From positions 30,250,842-30,314,841 of the forward strand of contig CM019822.1 of NCBI GenBank assembly GCA_009763385.1: DNA of 64,000 nt. Direction: 5' to 3'. This DNA comes from Coix lacryma-jobi var. lacryma-jobi. Lineage: Eukaryota; Streptophyta; Magnoliopsida; Poales; Poaceae. The translations under genes were made by a program, and so were the position numbers. Below the pieces are notes generated by a model. That model worked only from the letters and a program-made list of their open reading frames with translations. It was not told the origin of the DNA and ran no database searches. Positions 10,909-20,250 of the stretch are shown piece by piece (positions within the stretch are counted from its first letter, which is position 1; each line of letters begins with the position of its first letter).

Positions 10909-11476
10909 CACTAGTAGAGAAATGACTTTTCATCTCATCCGATTTTTGGTTTTGGTCTCGACAAGAGTTCGTGTTCGGGACTAATGGCATTTAGCTCTGG
11001 TTGGTGTTACCAACCGGGACTAAAGGATTTACATTAGTACCGGCTGGTGTTATCAACTCAGACTAAAGGTCTTGACCCTTTATTCCCAGTTTGTAACACC
11101 AACCGGGACTAAAGGTAGACCCTTGAGTCTCGGTTGGTGTCACCATCCTGGACTAAGGGTGACCTTTAATCCCGGTTGGTGTCACTAACCGGGACTAAAG
11201 GTCTCCCACCCGGAACTAAAGGTCCCCCATGGATCAATTCAAAAGGAGAATGTACAAGACTCTGCCACATGTCGTGTACAACTGAGTTGGTAAGGAGTTT
11301 ATGCGCGAGGCGAGAGGTATTGAGTTTGAATCTCACACACTGCAAGAGAGATCTTCCTAGGATTTTATTTATTTTTTCTCCTGAGATGGGCTTTAGTCTC
11401 GGTACTAGGACCTTTACTCCCGGATTCTTAGTCCCGGTTGGGAAAACCGGGACTAAAGCCCATCTCTCTACTAGTG
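10909..11476. mobile_element. Non-autonomous CACTA (En/Spm) mini-element, 568 bp
   Basis: Begins CACTAGTAGAGA and ends TCTCTACTAGTG, with a 3-bp target duplication CTA on both sides (10906-10908, 11477-11479). The interior repeats CCGGGACTAAAGG and its reverse complement many times, as subterminal transposase-binding repeats do in this superfamily, and the arms can fold (for example 11095-11215). It encodes no transposase; the open frames on both strands are repeat artefacts. A tRNA-like module sits in the middle. The sister element is at 43814-44335. Confidence 0.92.
11271..11341 (+). other. tRNA-like module inside CACTA mini-element
   Basis: The segment tacaactgagttggtaag (11277 on) resembles a pol III A box, and gagtttgaatctc (11322-11334) resembles a B box, with tRNA-like spacing of about 45 bases. 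T-runs follow at 11363-11377, as a pol III terminator would. The matching module in the element at 43814 has a better A box. It is not a functional tRNA: the acceptor stem does not pair convincingly. Confidence 0.5.
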
Positions 11477-11479
11477 CTA

Positions 11480-12469
11480 AGTATCTGCTAATAAAAAACA
11501 TCAACACCTATCAAACCAAAATATGACATCTTGCAAGTTTCAAAGCTTTCTACACATGTTGCTTGCTATTGTGTTGAGTTTAGTCATGTCTTCTTGACTC
11601 TTGTAGAGAGATTTGCCACGCTCCCAAGATTTAGATAACACACACACCACAAATATACACTGCTTCTACATTGGAAGTACGCAAAACATGTCATTCATCT
11701 CCACCAAATAAATACTCCATGTTCTCAAAAGTATGATCTCTCTCTCTAAAATATTGCTCTTGGTAGAAGAGACATGGGCTATGAAAAAAAAATCTAAAAG
11801 AAAAAATATGGACACATGAAGGTCCAAGTGTAGAAAAAGAGATGAACACATGAAGGCGTATGCTTAGTTAGAAAAAAGAGAGAAGAAAAAAAGAAAGATG
11901 ACCATGTCTCAAAATAATAAGTTATATAGAGAAATCATATCTACAAAAGGAGTATATTCATACTATTTTCCACACACATGCACATCTCAACCTAAGAGTA
12001 TGCCACTTTTTTCCTTAGATTCTCGACTTGGCTTTACAATATATGCAATATAAGTATGCTATCTCATTTATCCCTATCAAAAGCTCCACATAAACCTTTT
12101 AAGAAGTGGGAGAAAACAAAGGATGGCAAAACTATCCTATGCCTTGGTGAGGAATTATACACCAGTCCATTGAGTGACTAGAGAGCATCATTTGAGGAGT
12201 ATAAAGTGAGTTATGCTTTTCTTGTAAAAACTTTTCAAAACTCCAAGTTGCTAAGATATGAAATTGGGAAGATGACATTGTTTTGAGAGTCATTACACTT
12301 TTCAACAACCTAAGGAAACATGTTAGATAATGCAACACGTACCACATGTGTAAGGAATTTTTTGGAATAATATTTATAATATCTATATATCTCAGAATGT
12401 TATGCTCGTGATCACTTTTATCGCTAAGCTTTGCTCAAGGACGAGCAAAAGGGTAAGTGTGGAGGTGTT
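11480..12469 (+). mobile_element. Decayed 3' internal region of a Gypsy element
   Basis: No coding domain survives. The end at 12425-12469 reads gctttgctcaaggacgagc followed by gtgtggaggtgttt, which looks like the purine tract just before the LTR that starts at 12470. Similar wording occurs before the 3' LTRs of grass Gypsy elements. Above it the DNA is AT-rich with runs such as aaaagagagaagaaaa. Lineage (Athila-like) is a guess. Confidence 0.4.
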
Positions 12470-15400
12470 TGTTGGCGGTCCTTAACTCTCATTTCTAACC
12501 ACCAACAATCACATAAAATCCATTCATACGAACACTAAACCTATATATAGGGCTTTGAACTAACAAATTCTAAAAGTTTTGGTGTTTAACCATTTGCAGT
12601 AGGGCATTTATGGCTCCAAAGCATACAAACAAAACATCACCCCAAATGAGCCCAAGGGGTGAAGACTCAATGCGAAGCAAATCAGGGCCCAGTCAAGGGG
12701 ATAAAAAGATCAAAACCCAAATCAAATAATCTGAAAATGAGCCAAAACTTTATAGGCCCCATCTAGAAGCTCAAAGAAGGCCACCGAATGAAGATGGGCT
12801 CGTTTGGGCCCAGCCAGGGTGCGACTGAACCCATTGCACCACCACTGAGGCCCCATGGGCCCATCTTTTGCGTGGTGTCGACAACCACTGGGAACACGAG
12901 GTTGATAAGTGCCCTTGTGATTCGTCCAATTGATGAGTGATTGATCAATAGGCTCACGGGTTGGCGTGAGTGCAACATGTCTCTTGGTTGTGTTGGTGTG
13001 CAGGTGTGGAGCTTTGTGGCAATGGTCGATGGAGAGGTGAAGGTCAAGTAGAGACATGTCATGTCGATGGACGAGGAGTGGCAAAGAGTGGACGTGAGGC
13101 TTGAACTGAGGGACCAAGAGGTTGGAGGACCAATTGCGGTAGCTGGTGAAAGCCCTAGTTTGGTATTGATAATTAATGAAACCTATTTGGTCTAATCCTA
13201 TGTCTAAGCATGTGTGTAGCTTGTGAGAATGGACTATGACCAAGCCAAGTGATGGAGCTAGCATGGTGGCAACCATGGAGGAGATGGTGAGGACCACACG
13301 CAATCAAGTGATCAAGTGCTCCATATTTGGTGACATGGAAAGGAGAAGAGAAGTAAAGAGAAAGAGAAGATACAAAGAGGCCTAAAGGCAACGGTATAAC
13401 CTACAAGGCTCTTTTGTTTGGTGATCGAGACACTTAGTGAGTGTGATCATATTTAGGATAGATATCCATACTATTAAGAGGAGAATATTCACGGCTCATG
13501 CGGTGTTCAAGTGCCACTAGGTGTTCGCTAACATGTTGATGTATTAGACCTAGTGAGTGACTAACAAAATCTGAAATGCTTTGAAAAATACTAACACACG
13601 TGCACAAGTGGTGAAACACTTTAGTGTTGGCGCATGGAAGCAAAAGCGTAAGTTGGAAAGCGAGAGGTGATGTTCTAGGGGCATCGAACGCTCCCTGCGG
13701 GAGCATCGGACGCTGCCCTGGTGCGTCCGATGGCAATTCCTAGGTGTTGTCTGATGCTAGGGTAGCATCGAACACAGCACGAGACACATAGGTGACACCA
13801 TGCGTGTGTCCGTTGCTGATGACGTGGCATGAGTTGAGTGACCAGAGAGGCATCAGACGCTCCTTGCGTCCGATGGGGTTCTAGCTGACGCGTCTGATGT
13901 GTTCGGGCGCTCTCTTAAACCTCTTTGCATAGACATCGGACGCTGCCCTCGTGCGTCTGATGCATGTGTCCGTCGATAATCCAGAGAGGTACTGAAACGA
14001 GGCAGACGACATCGGACGTGTCTGATGCCAGGACGTCGGTGCATCTGATGTCCCATTAACCAGTGTGGAAATATTTTAGTCGTTGGCATCTAGTGGTTCA
14101 TGTTCAAAGGCTGAGGACACATGGAGCCGATCAGAGCATCGGACGCTGGGCCAGCGTCCGATGCTAGGCAGTTTTGCCCAACATACGCACCTGTTCTTGG
14201 CATCCGACGTGTCTGATGCTCGCCAACGTGTTGTCTAGTTCTGCACGTGGTATCGGACGCGTCAGGTCGTGGTATTGGACGCACCTATAGTAGCATCTGA
14301 CTCACACTCGGAGAGCTCCAGAACGCTCCGTTTCACATCGGACGCGTCTGATTGAGTGGCATGGAACGTGTCTGATCGAGTGACATCGAACGTTGGGTGA
14401 GTTAGAGGCTTTTCGGACAACCGGACAAGCAACGGACATAGGCATCGGAACACACGGGTAGCACTATTCATGCATCCAATGCTCATGCACTGAGGTTTCA
14501 GAACCATCCTATTCACATCGGACGCGTCAGGGACTCAGGCATCAGACGCTGGCAGAGTCCGATGCTTGCTGGTTCAGCGTTGTTTAGTCTGTAACTTTTG
14601 CGTTTCGCTTCCGTTTCGTGTTCTGGCTTTTGCGTTGGATTCCTGACTTCCGTGTTCTAGAGAAATCGGGCTTCCCACTTTGCAAAATAGTCTGAATCCC
14701 CCTTGCGTTGCTCGGGGGGCATTTGAGGTATCCCAAAGTTCATCTAGTCACTAGTTGGTTCGCGTGGATTAGGGCGTGAGGAGTTTTGTGTGTCCCATTG
14801 TGTTCCTAGGCAACATCCACCCAATCATTTAGATCATACACATCACGGGTGTTGGCTCTGCTTTCGGGGTTTGAGTTTTGGACAGAGGCTATCTATTTCT
14901 GAAAAGAAATTTGAGGCTCTCATTCATCCCTCCCCCCTCTGGTCGCCATTTTTGGTCCTTCAACCACCTTTGCAATGTCGGTTCTGGAGGTTTGGGCCAG
15001 GTTCAACATAGATGTCGGTTTGCCCTTTCCATGTGAGGATCAAGCATACCCCACATGATCGTTCCTCCACTCCACCTATAAAAGGAGGCCTCCTCCTCCT
15101 CATAATAACACACCATGGAAGAGGGCTACAACACATTTGAGCATCACTCCAAGGGCTTAAGTCTGAGCTAGCTAGAGTTGAGTAGTAGGGAGAGATGTGA
15201 GAAAGAGTACTAGGAAGCGTAAGACCTGTCGACAGTCTCCCCAAACTTGTACCCCGATGAACATATGTACCTCAATGGATTCTTCTGTTAAGTGAGTGTT
15301 CATGGTTCTTTCCGTATAAAGCCTTTTGATCACTTAAGCTTTATTCTTATTTGCTTGTGGGTTTGTCATCTGTTCTTGTACGGATACTCTAGTAGAGGAT

Positions 15401-15850
15401 CCTGATAGAGACGAATAACCTTGATCAACGCTAGAGTAGTAATCAATAGCTTAGACATGGTGATGTCTAGGCTAGATGTTACCTTCGTTTGCCTCATACT
15501 CTATAGGGGTAGGCAGTAGGTGGTGACAACCATGTCAATCCCTCGTAATCCCCCATAATCGGGTACAGCGTAGAGGTACAAGCTAGCCTTGCTTGGCAGA
15601 CCACGTGTGGTCCGGTGCCCGAAGTAAATAAGTAGCAGTGAAGTTTATCTATCCATAGACCCTAAAACCATAGGAATACATCTCGACCTCTACCAACTCT
15701 ATTCTTATGTTGTCCTTGGATGAACTAGCTAGAAAAGTACCATTGTTCCGTGTCGCAAATGCGCTACCCTGAATACTTCCGGATGAAGTGCTATAATAGC
15801 AATTTTGTGCGCTTGTGAATTATTTCTGTTTGCATTAAGAAATGCCAACA
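12470..15850 (+). repeat. Gypsy LTR, split by a Copia LTR
   Basis: Starts TGTTGGCGG and ends ATGCCAACA, a matching inverted terminal repeat. The right half (14963-15850) has typical R-U5 text for a grass Gypsy LTR: gcttagacatggtgatgtct near 15450, the tcaatccctcgtaatccccc block near 15535, and a final block rich in tataatagc. Removing the inserted Copia LTR leaves about 1.56 kb. The partner LTR is not in the window, so this is the 3' LTR of a truncated element. Long minus-strand frames at 12722-13303 have no domain and are chance. Confidence 0.6.
13144..14962 (+). repeat. Copia (SIRE-type) LTR inside the Gypsy LTR
   Basis: Begins near TGGTGAAAGCCCTAGTTTGG and ends ggtccttca, the wording of SIRE-type Copia LTRs, whose end normally abuts a TTGGTATC primer site. 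That site is absent, so this is a solo or truncated LTR. The middle (13680-14580) is crowded with forms of CATCGGACGCTG and CGGACGCGTCTGATG, about 20 in all. I see no clear target duplication, so the left border may be eroded. Short minus-strand frames here arise from the motif repeats. Confidence 0.6.
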
Positions 15851-17130
15851 ATGGCTCCATCCAATGAGCCAATTGAGCAAGATGCACTACAAGTTGTGTT
15901 GAGGCACAAGTCAAACAACTACTACAGATTTGGCCTTCGCTATCGGCCTAATCACTACCAAATTTTAAAAAATCAACAACGATAGGACCAAGAACTGATG
16001 TTGATACTATATATCACTATCGATTTGTGGCTTGAACCGATAGTGATATGGTCCAAGAAAACTTTATATGTTTCTCGTATTATGTTCGATGAAAACAAAC
16101 TTTATACTAAAGTTGTAGTACTCGACGAGATCTACAAGTTTTTAGTTCAAACTTTTTAAATTTAAGACCGTTTCGATATCCAAATGCTTTCATTTGAAAT
16201 CATCTCTGTAATGAAAATTATGTTTGATTTTTAAATTCAAAATTTGAATTTTTCAAATGACCTCAGATGGAAAAACGCCCATAACAAAATTTATAAATCT
16301 TAAAAAATTATGCAACTTTATAGTTGACACTTTTTTATTTAAAATTATTTACTAATTCAAAATAAAGTTTAAAATTAAATTTTGAAATAGTTAAAGAACT
16401 CTGATTCCCCTTTTTAATCTCTGGCTAAAACATGTAACTAGTCTTTCTCCCTTGTACTAACTTCAAATTTGATGATTTTTTCTTAAAACTTTCTAAAAGC
16501 ATGCTCTATCAATTTATTATATTATTACTGCTATTATTTTATCCATCTTTCATGTGGTTGTGTTTTATATATTTGAATTTAAAAATATAGGAACTTCAAA
16601 CGTCATTTTGGAACACTAAATGATTTCAATTTAAAAAGTCATGAGCATAGAAGTTGTAGAACTTATCGAGGTCTATAACTTTTATTTTGGTCATTTCTTC
16701 ATCTGATAAAGTGATTGTAACATTATTGATAAAATTTTCATATCTCTCTTATAGTTTCACACACTATAAGAGGGATATATAATATTTGCGAATAATATGA
16801 CAACCAATATGTCGGATGGATAAATGATGAAATAACAAAAATAAAAGTTATAGATCTCAGAAAGTCATGAAACTTTGTAGTTGACAACTTTTTATTTAAA
16901 ATCATCTTGACATGTAAAACTCTGTTTGAATTTCTTAAATTTGAAATTCAAATTTTATAAATGACCTACGATGGAGAACCTACCAAAATAAAAATTATAG
17001 ATCTCGAGAAGTTATAAAACTTTGTAGTTGATAACTTTTTTATTTGAATTTATTTAAAGTTCCAAATACTCATTTTAAAATCAGATTAACATAATATGGG
17101 TTGAACAAAAATCATCTCATTTGGTCACAA

Positions 17131-17205
17131 ATAGCTTGTAGGTGGATTGGTTAGGGAACGAACATGCGGAGTAAGAGGTCAAGGGTTCAAGCACCGGTGG
17201 CCCTG
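17131..17205 (+). other. tRNA-like module in CACTA-like element
   Basis: An A-box-like gtaggtggattggttagg (17138-17155) is followed at tRNA spacing by a B-box-like aagggttcaagcacc (17181-17195). T-runs follow at about 17278-17296. Same arrangement as in the two bounded CACTA mini-elements, though the flanking sequence is different. Confidence 0.45.
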
Positions 17206-17245
17206 AAGTGTGTGTTTTGTGCAAAAACTCGTGTGACCGTCCAGT

Positions 17246-17754
17246 GGAGCCTCTACCATAATTAAAAAAATTCCCTATTTTTTAGTCTTTTTTTTATTTG
17301 TACACCACTGTTGGTTTTTATATCAACGTTAGTTCTTAAAGACTGGAAGTGATATAAACCCCATGTCACATTGCTGGTATGGTACTACCGATTTAAAATC
17401 CAGAAGTGGAGGGGAATTTCGTCGGTTCAAAGTCCGACAGTAAAGAGAGATTTTAAACTAATAGTGTTGTGTTGTTCTGGGGTAGTGCAAGCAGACACTT
17501 GGAGCCTCTACCATAATTAAAAAAATTCCCTATTTTTTAGTCTTTTTTTATTTGTACACCACTGTTGGTTTTTACATCAGCGTTAGTTCTTAAAGACTGG
17601 AAGTGATATAAACCCCATGTCACATTGCTGGTATGGTACTACCGATTCAAAATCCAGAAGTGGAGGGGAATTTCGTCGGTTCAAAATCCGACAGTAAAGA
17701 GAGATTTTAAACTAATAGTGTTGTGTTGTTCTGGGGTAGTGAGAGGAGACACTT
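17246..17754. repeat. Tandem duplication of about 255 bp
   Basis: Copy 1 (17246-17500) and copy 2 (17501-17754) both start ggagcctctaccataatt and end gtagtg plus a variant of caagcagacactt. They differ at only a handful of positions, so the duplication is recent. It includes the element's terminus and a few flanking bases. The join falls at ggagcct. Confidence 0.85.
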
Positions 17755-18802
17755 AGGCTAGTGATGGCCCTAGGGAGAGGGCATAGGGTGCAACAACCAA
17801 GGAGGGCCCATACGGTGGAGGGGTCCAAGCCCAGGTATACAAAACCTCATACCATATAGTTCATTAACAAGTAAAATAACAAGCTGCAAGCTAGTAGCTA
17901 AATGCTAAGGCGGAGGAGAGAGTTGAGAGGAGAGAGAAGAGAAACCGATTGTAAGCAGACATAAGAACCAATAAACTTTGTGAGGGTGACAAGTAGACTA
18001 AGTATTAATTGATGAAGATCTAACTACTATATATGGGTGAGCTAAGAGAAGACGACAAAGAACCTTACAGCCAACAACCAGTTATAACTATTAACCTTGT
18101 TGTAACGGGGGAAGAGAGACAAAAAAAAAAAAAAACTAGCCAGCCAGCACAAGAAAACAACGTTGGTCTTTCGGTTTGTCTCACACACACGCGCGGAGCC
18201 GGCGACGAGCTGCGATGGATTGCCCACGCTTTCGCCTGACTCATATAGTCATGTTTTCTTCTAATTTAAGTGTTAGTGTTTTAAATGTTACCTAAGAAAT
18301 ATTTATTAGAGACTTAAAATTACCATATATATTATAAAATTTTATATATGGTTTAAAAGAACCATTCTGGCGAGTTCGCCAGATGTCCTCAATCTTAGGA
18401 CCGGCTAATACTAGCAATCCAGTGTTGACAAATACCATGCAATGAGAACAAATAGTTGACATGATAGTATTTGTACCATATTTTTCAAAAAAATTGGAAG
18501 TTTATTGAAATTTCAAATAAAAATAGATCGAGGTGATACAATTATTGGACCAAACTGCTACTCATGAGCCAATTTCTAAACACGAAGAGGTACACTACGA
18601 AATTTAGATATCTGGGTTGTGAACCAAACTGCTCCATCAAAACGACATAAAAAAACAAGTGCCCAATATATATTGTTTTGTCCTCGTGACAAAGCAACAT
18701 CTTGTTTATTCGTCAATTGCATTTAGTTAGGTTATTCTTTGCTTACGCAACTGTGCTCTTGTCTGTACCATATAGGTATTATATTATTATATATAAAGTC
18801 TT
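17755..18802. other. Unassigned intergenic DNA
   Basis: I see no gene. A purine-rich stretch (17905-17945) and a 16-base A-run at 18121-18136 stand out. A short plus-strand frame at 18033-18239 reads through the A-run and has no recognisable domain. The segment 18240-18800 is AT-rich. Confidence 0.4.
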
Positions 18803-19393
18803 AGACCCTATTTGGATCCTTGCAATTGAATTCATTTTATTAGTTGTAATCTAGACACATATTAATTATGCTACAACAATTGTATATATTTATATATTAT
18901 TATTGGTTATACGAGAGAGTTACTTATGTATTGTATTTTTACCCTAGGAGAGTGAGTTAGAGAGCATGGTATAAGTTGCAAAATAGAAACATATTATGGT
19001 GATCTTAGAATAAAATTACATCTCTCAACCTAACAATTTGAAGGTAGGTTTATACGTAAACTTTGGAAAATTGTGGAATGTCATGTTCTAAGCCAAATAA
19101 TCTAGTTTATTAAGTAGATTTAATTTCTCTTAGATGCTATTTGGATTTCTTTATTTTGGAGGAATTAGAATCTACTTAATAGATTAGGTTATTTAGCTAG
19201 CTTGGAATTTGAGATTCTATAACTTTTCAAAGTTCACGCACAAGCCTATCTCAAATTCATAGGATAGATGGAAATCAATTCTATAGATCACCATACTATA
19301 TTTCTACTAATCAACTTATAGTACGCTCTTTAAATAGTTGCCTAAACTATAAATTATTAGAATAAATTTAATTCCAAATATCAAATGGGCCAT
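18803..19393. mobile_element. Long fold-back MITE, about 590 bp
   Basis: The left end agaccctatttggat pairs with the right end atatcaaatgggcc, and similarity between one arm and the reverse complement of the other continues inward: atggtgatcttagaat (19000 area) matches the complement of the 19280 area, and aatctagtttattaagtagatt (19105) matches aatctacttaatagatt (19170). The two arms leave only about 40 bp of loop. No coding content. The superfamily is probably hAT- or Harbinger-like; target duplication not resolved. Confidence 0.65.
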
Positions 19394-20134
19394 GAAAGAT
19401 CCCAACACCCCTTAGTCATAAAGAGGCCTTCACATCCATGTAGGGTCTATTCCGTAGAGATTCGATAAGGAAAAAGTGAATATAAATTTAGGATTCACCA
19501 TGGATCAGTTTCACCACGGTGGAGTCGTTTGCCAAACACATCAGCTCCAGATCTGTCATGGGCAATTAGGAATTGCCTAATTTACTCTTGAGATAGGCCC
19601 CACATATTAGTGTCTCTGAGGTTTCTTCCTCCTTCGACGAAATTGCACACAAAATGCAGGCGCGTGACTCCAACCGGCGGAGCTCAACCGGGCGCAGCCA
19701 CAACACCGGCGGCTCACAGTGCCCGTGGCATGATCAGTGGCGTGGGGCGAGTGTGCGCGAGGTTGGCGTGGGGGGACCTAGGACAGCGCAGCCGACCATG
19801 GTGCGTGGCCTCTCTCGCGACCGACCGGGTGGCCTCGTAGGGCAAGGCGTGCGAGGGGCCCGTGGCTTCAGCATCCACGACGCGGCAAGGGGCGCGGGCG
19901 AGTGCGCGAGGGTGGGCGAGGGGGTGGACGCAACGAAGGCATCCTCGACCTAGGCGACGGTGGGGCGCTGCTGGCTAGAGCTCGTGACAAAGGCCACAAT
20001 GGACTGGGGCGGAGCGCGTCGGGCGGGCTTGGCCGGTGGGGAGGCGCGCTCTTGTGTGGCTAGCGGTGGGTGGCGCGGGCATTGTTGACTGAGGAAGAAG
20101 AAGACATCTAACGGAAGAGAAAGGGAAAATAAAC
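19394..20134. other. Unassigned flank of element C, GC-rich in part
   Basis: Continues on the other side of element C at 41927. The part 19640-20090 is GC-rich (short frames on both strands, proline/arginine/glycine-rich, no domain). It could be a fragment of a host gene or of a Mutator-like element, but nothing supports either. 20135-20139 (GAAGT) is element C's target duplication. Confidence 0.35.
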
Positions 20135-20139
20135 GAAGT

Positions 20140-20250
20140 TGTTGACACTCAAAAGTGTCACAGGTAAAAGTAAAATTAGAAGAGATATTCGGCCTATAAT
20201 GTTAGATTCGAATTTGTCTTTTAATATTTCATATTTGACAGATCGGATGT
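20140..20250 (+). repeat. Element C 5' LTR, first part
   Basis: Matches 41144-41254 of the 3' LTR (TGTTGACACTC to GATCGGATGT). The last five bases, GATGT at 20246-20250, are the left target duplication of element B. The LTR resumes at 32610. Confidence 0.93.

Larger units (their letters stand above)
15917..17754. mobile_element. CACTA-like non-autonomous element with duplicated right end
   Basis: The left end reads aactactacagatttggcc and the right end, read inward, CACTACCCCAGAACA, so the termini are CACTA-like. Interior text such as tcgacgagatctacaag and gtcatgaaactttgtagttg recurs (near 16125, 16310, 16865 and 17015) and similar text is found at 45240-46000. No transposase is visible. A tRNA-like module lies at 17131-17205 and the right 255 bp are tandemly duplicated. 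Target duplication not resolved. Confidence 0.5.

Noticed and set aside
12722..13303. Minus-strand 193-residue frame
   Set aside because: It crosses the junction between a Gypsy LTR and an inserted Copia LTR, and has no domain.
15841..15980. Frame starting MAPSNEPIEQ directly after the Gypsy LTR end, as a gag start
   Set aside because: It soon enters the CACTA-like element and stops; there is no primer-binding site, so the LTR is taken as a 3' LTR.
19610..19953. GC-rich frames that might be a host gene exon
   Set aside because: Low-complexity Arg/Gly/Ala composition, no recognisable domain, no splice or promoter context.
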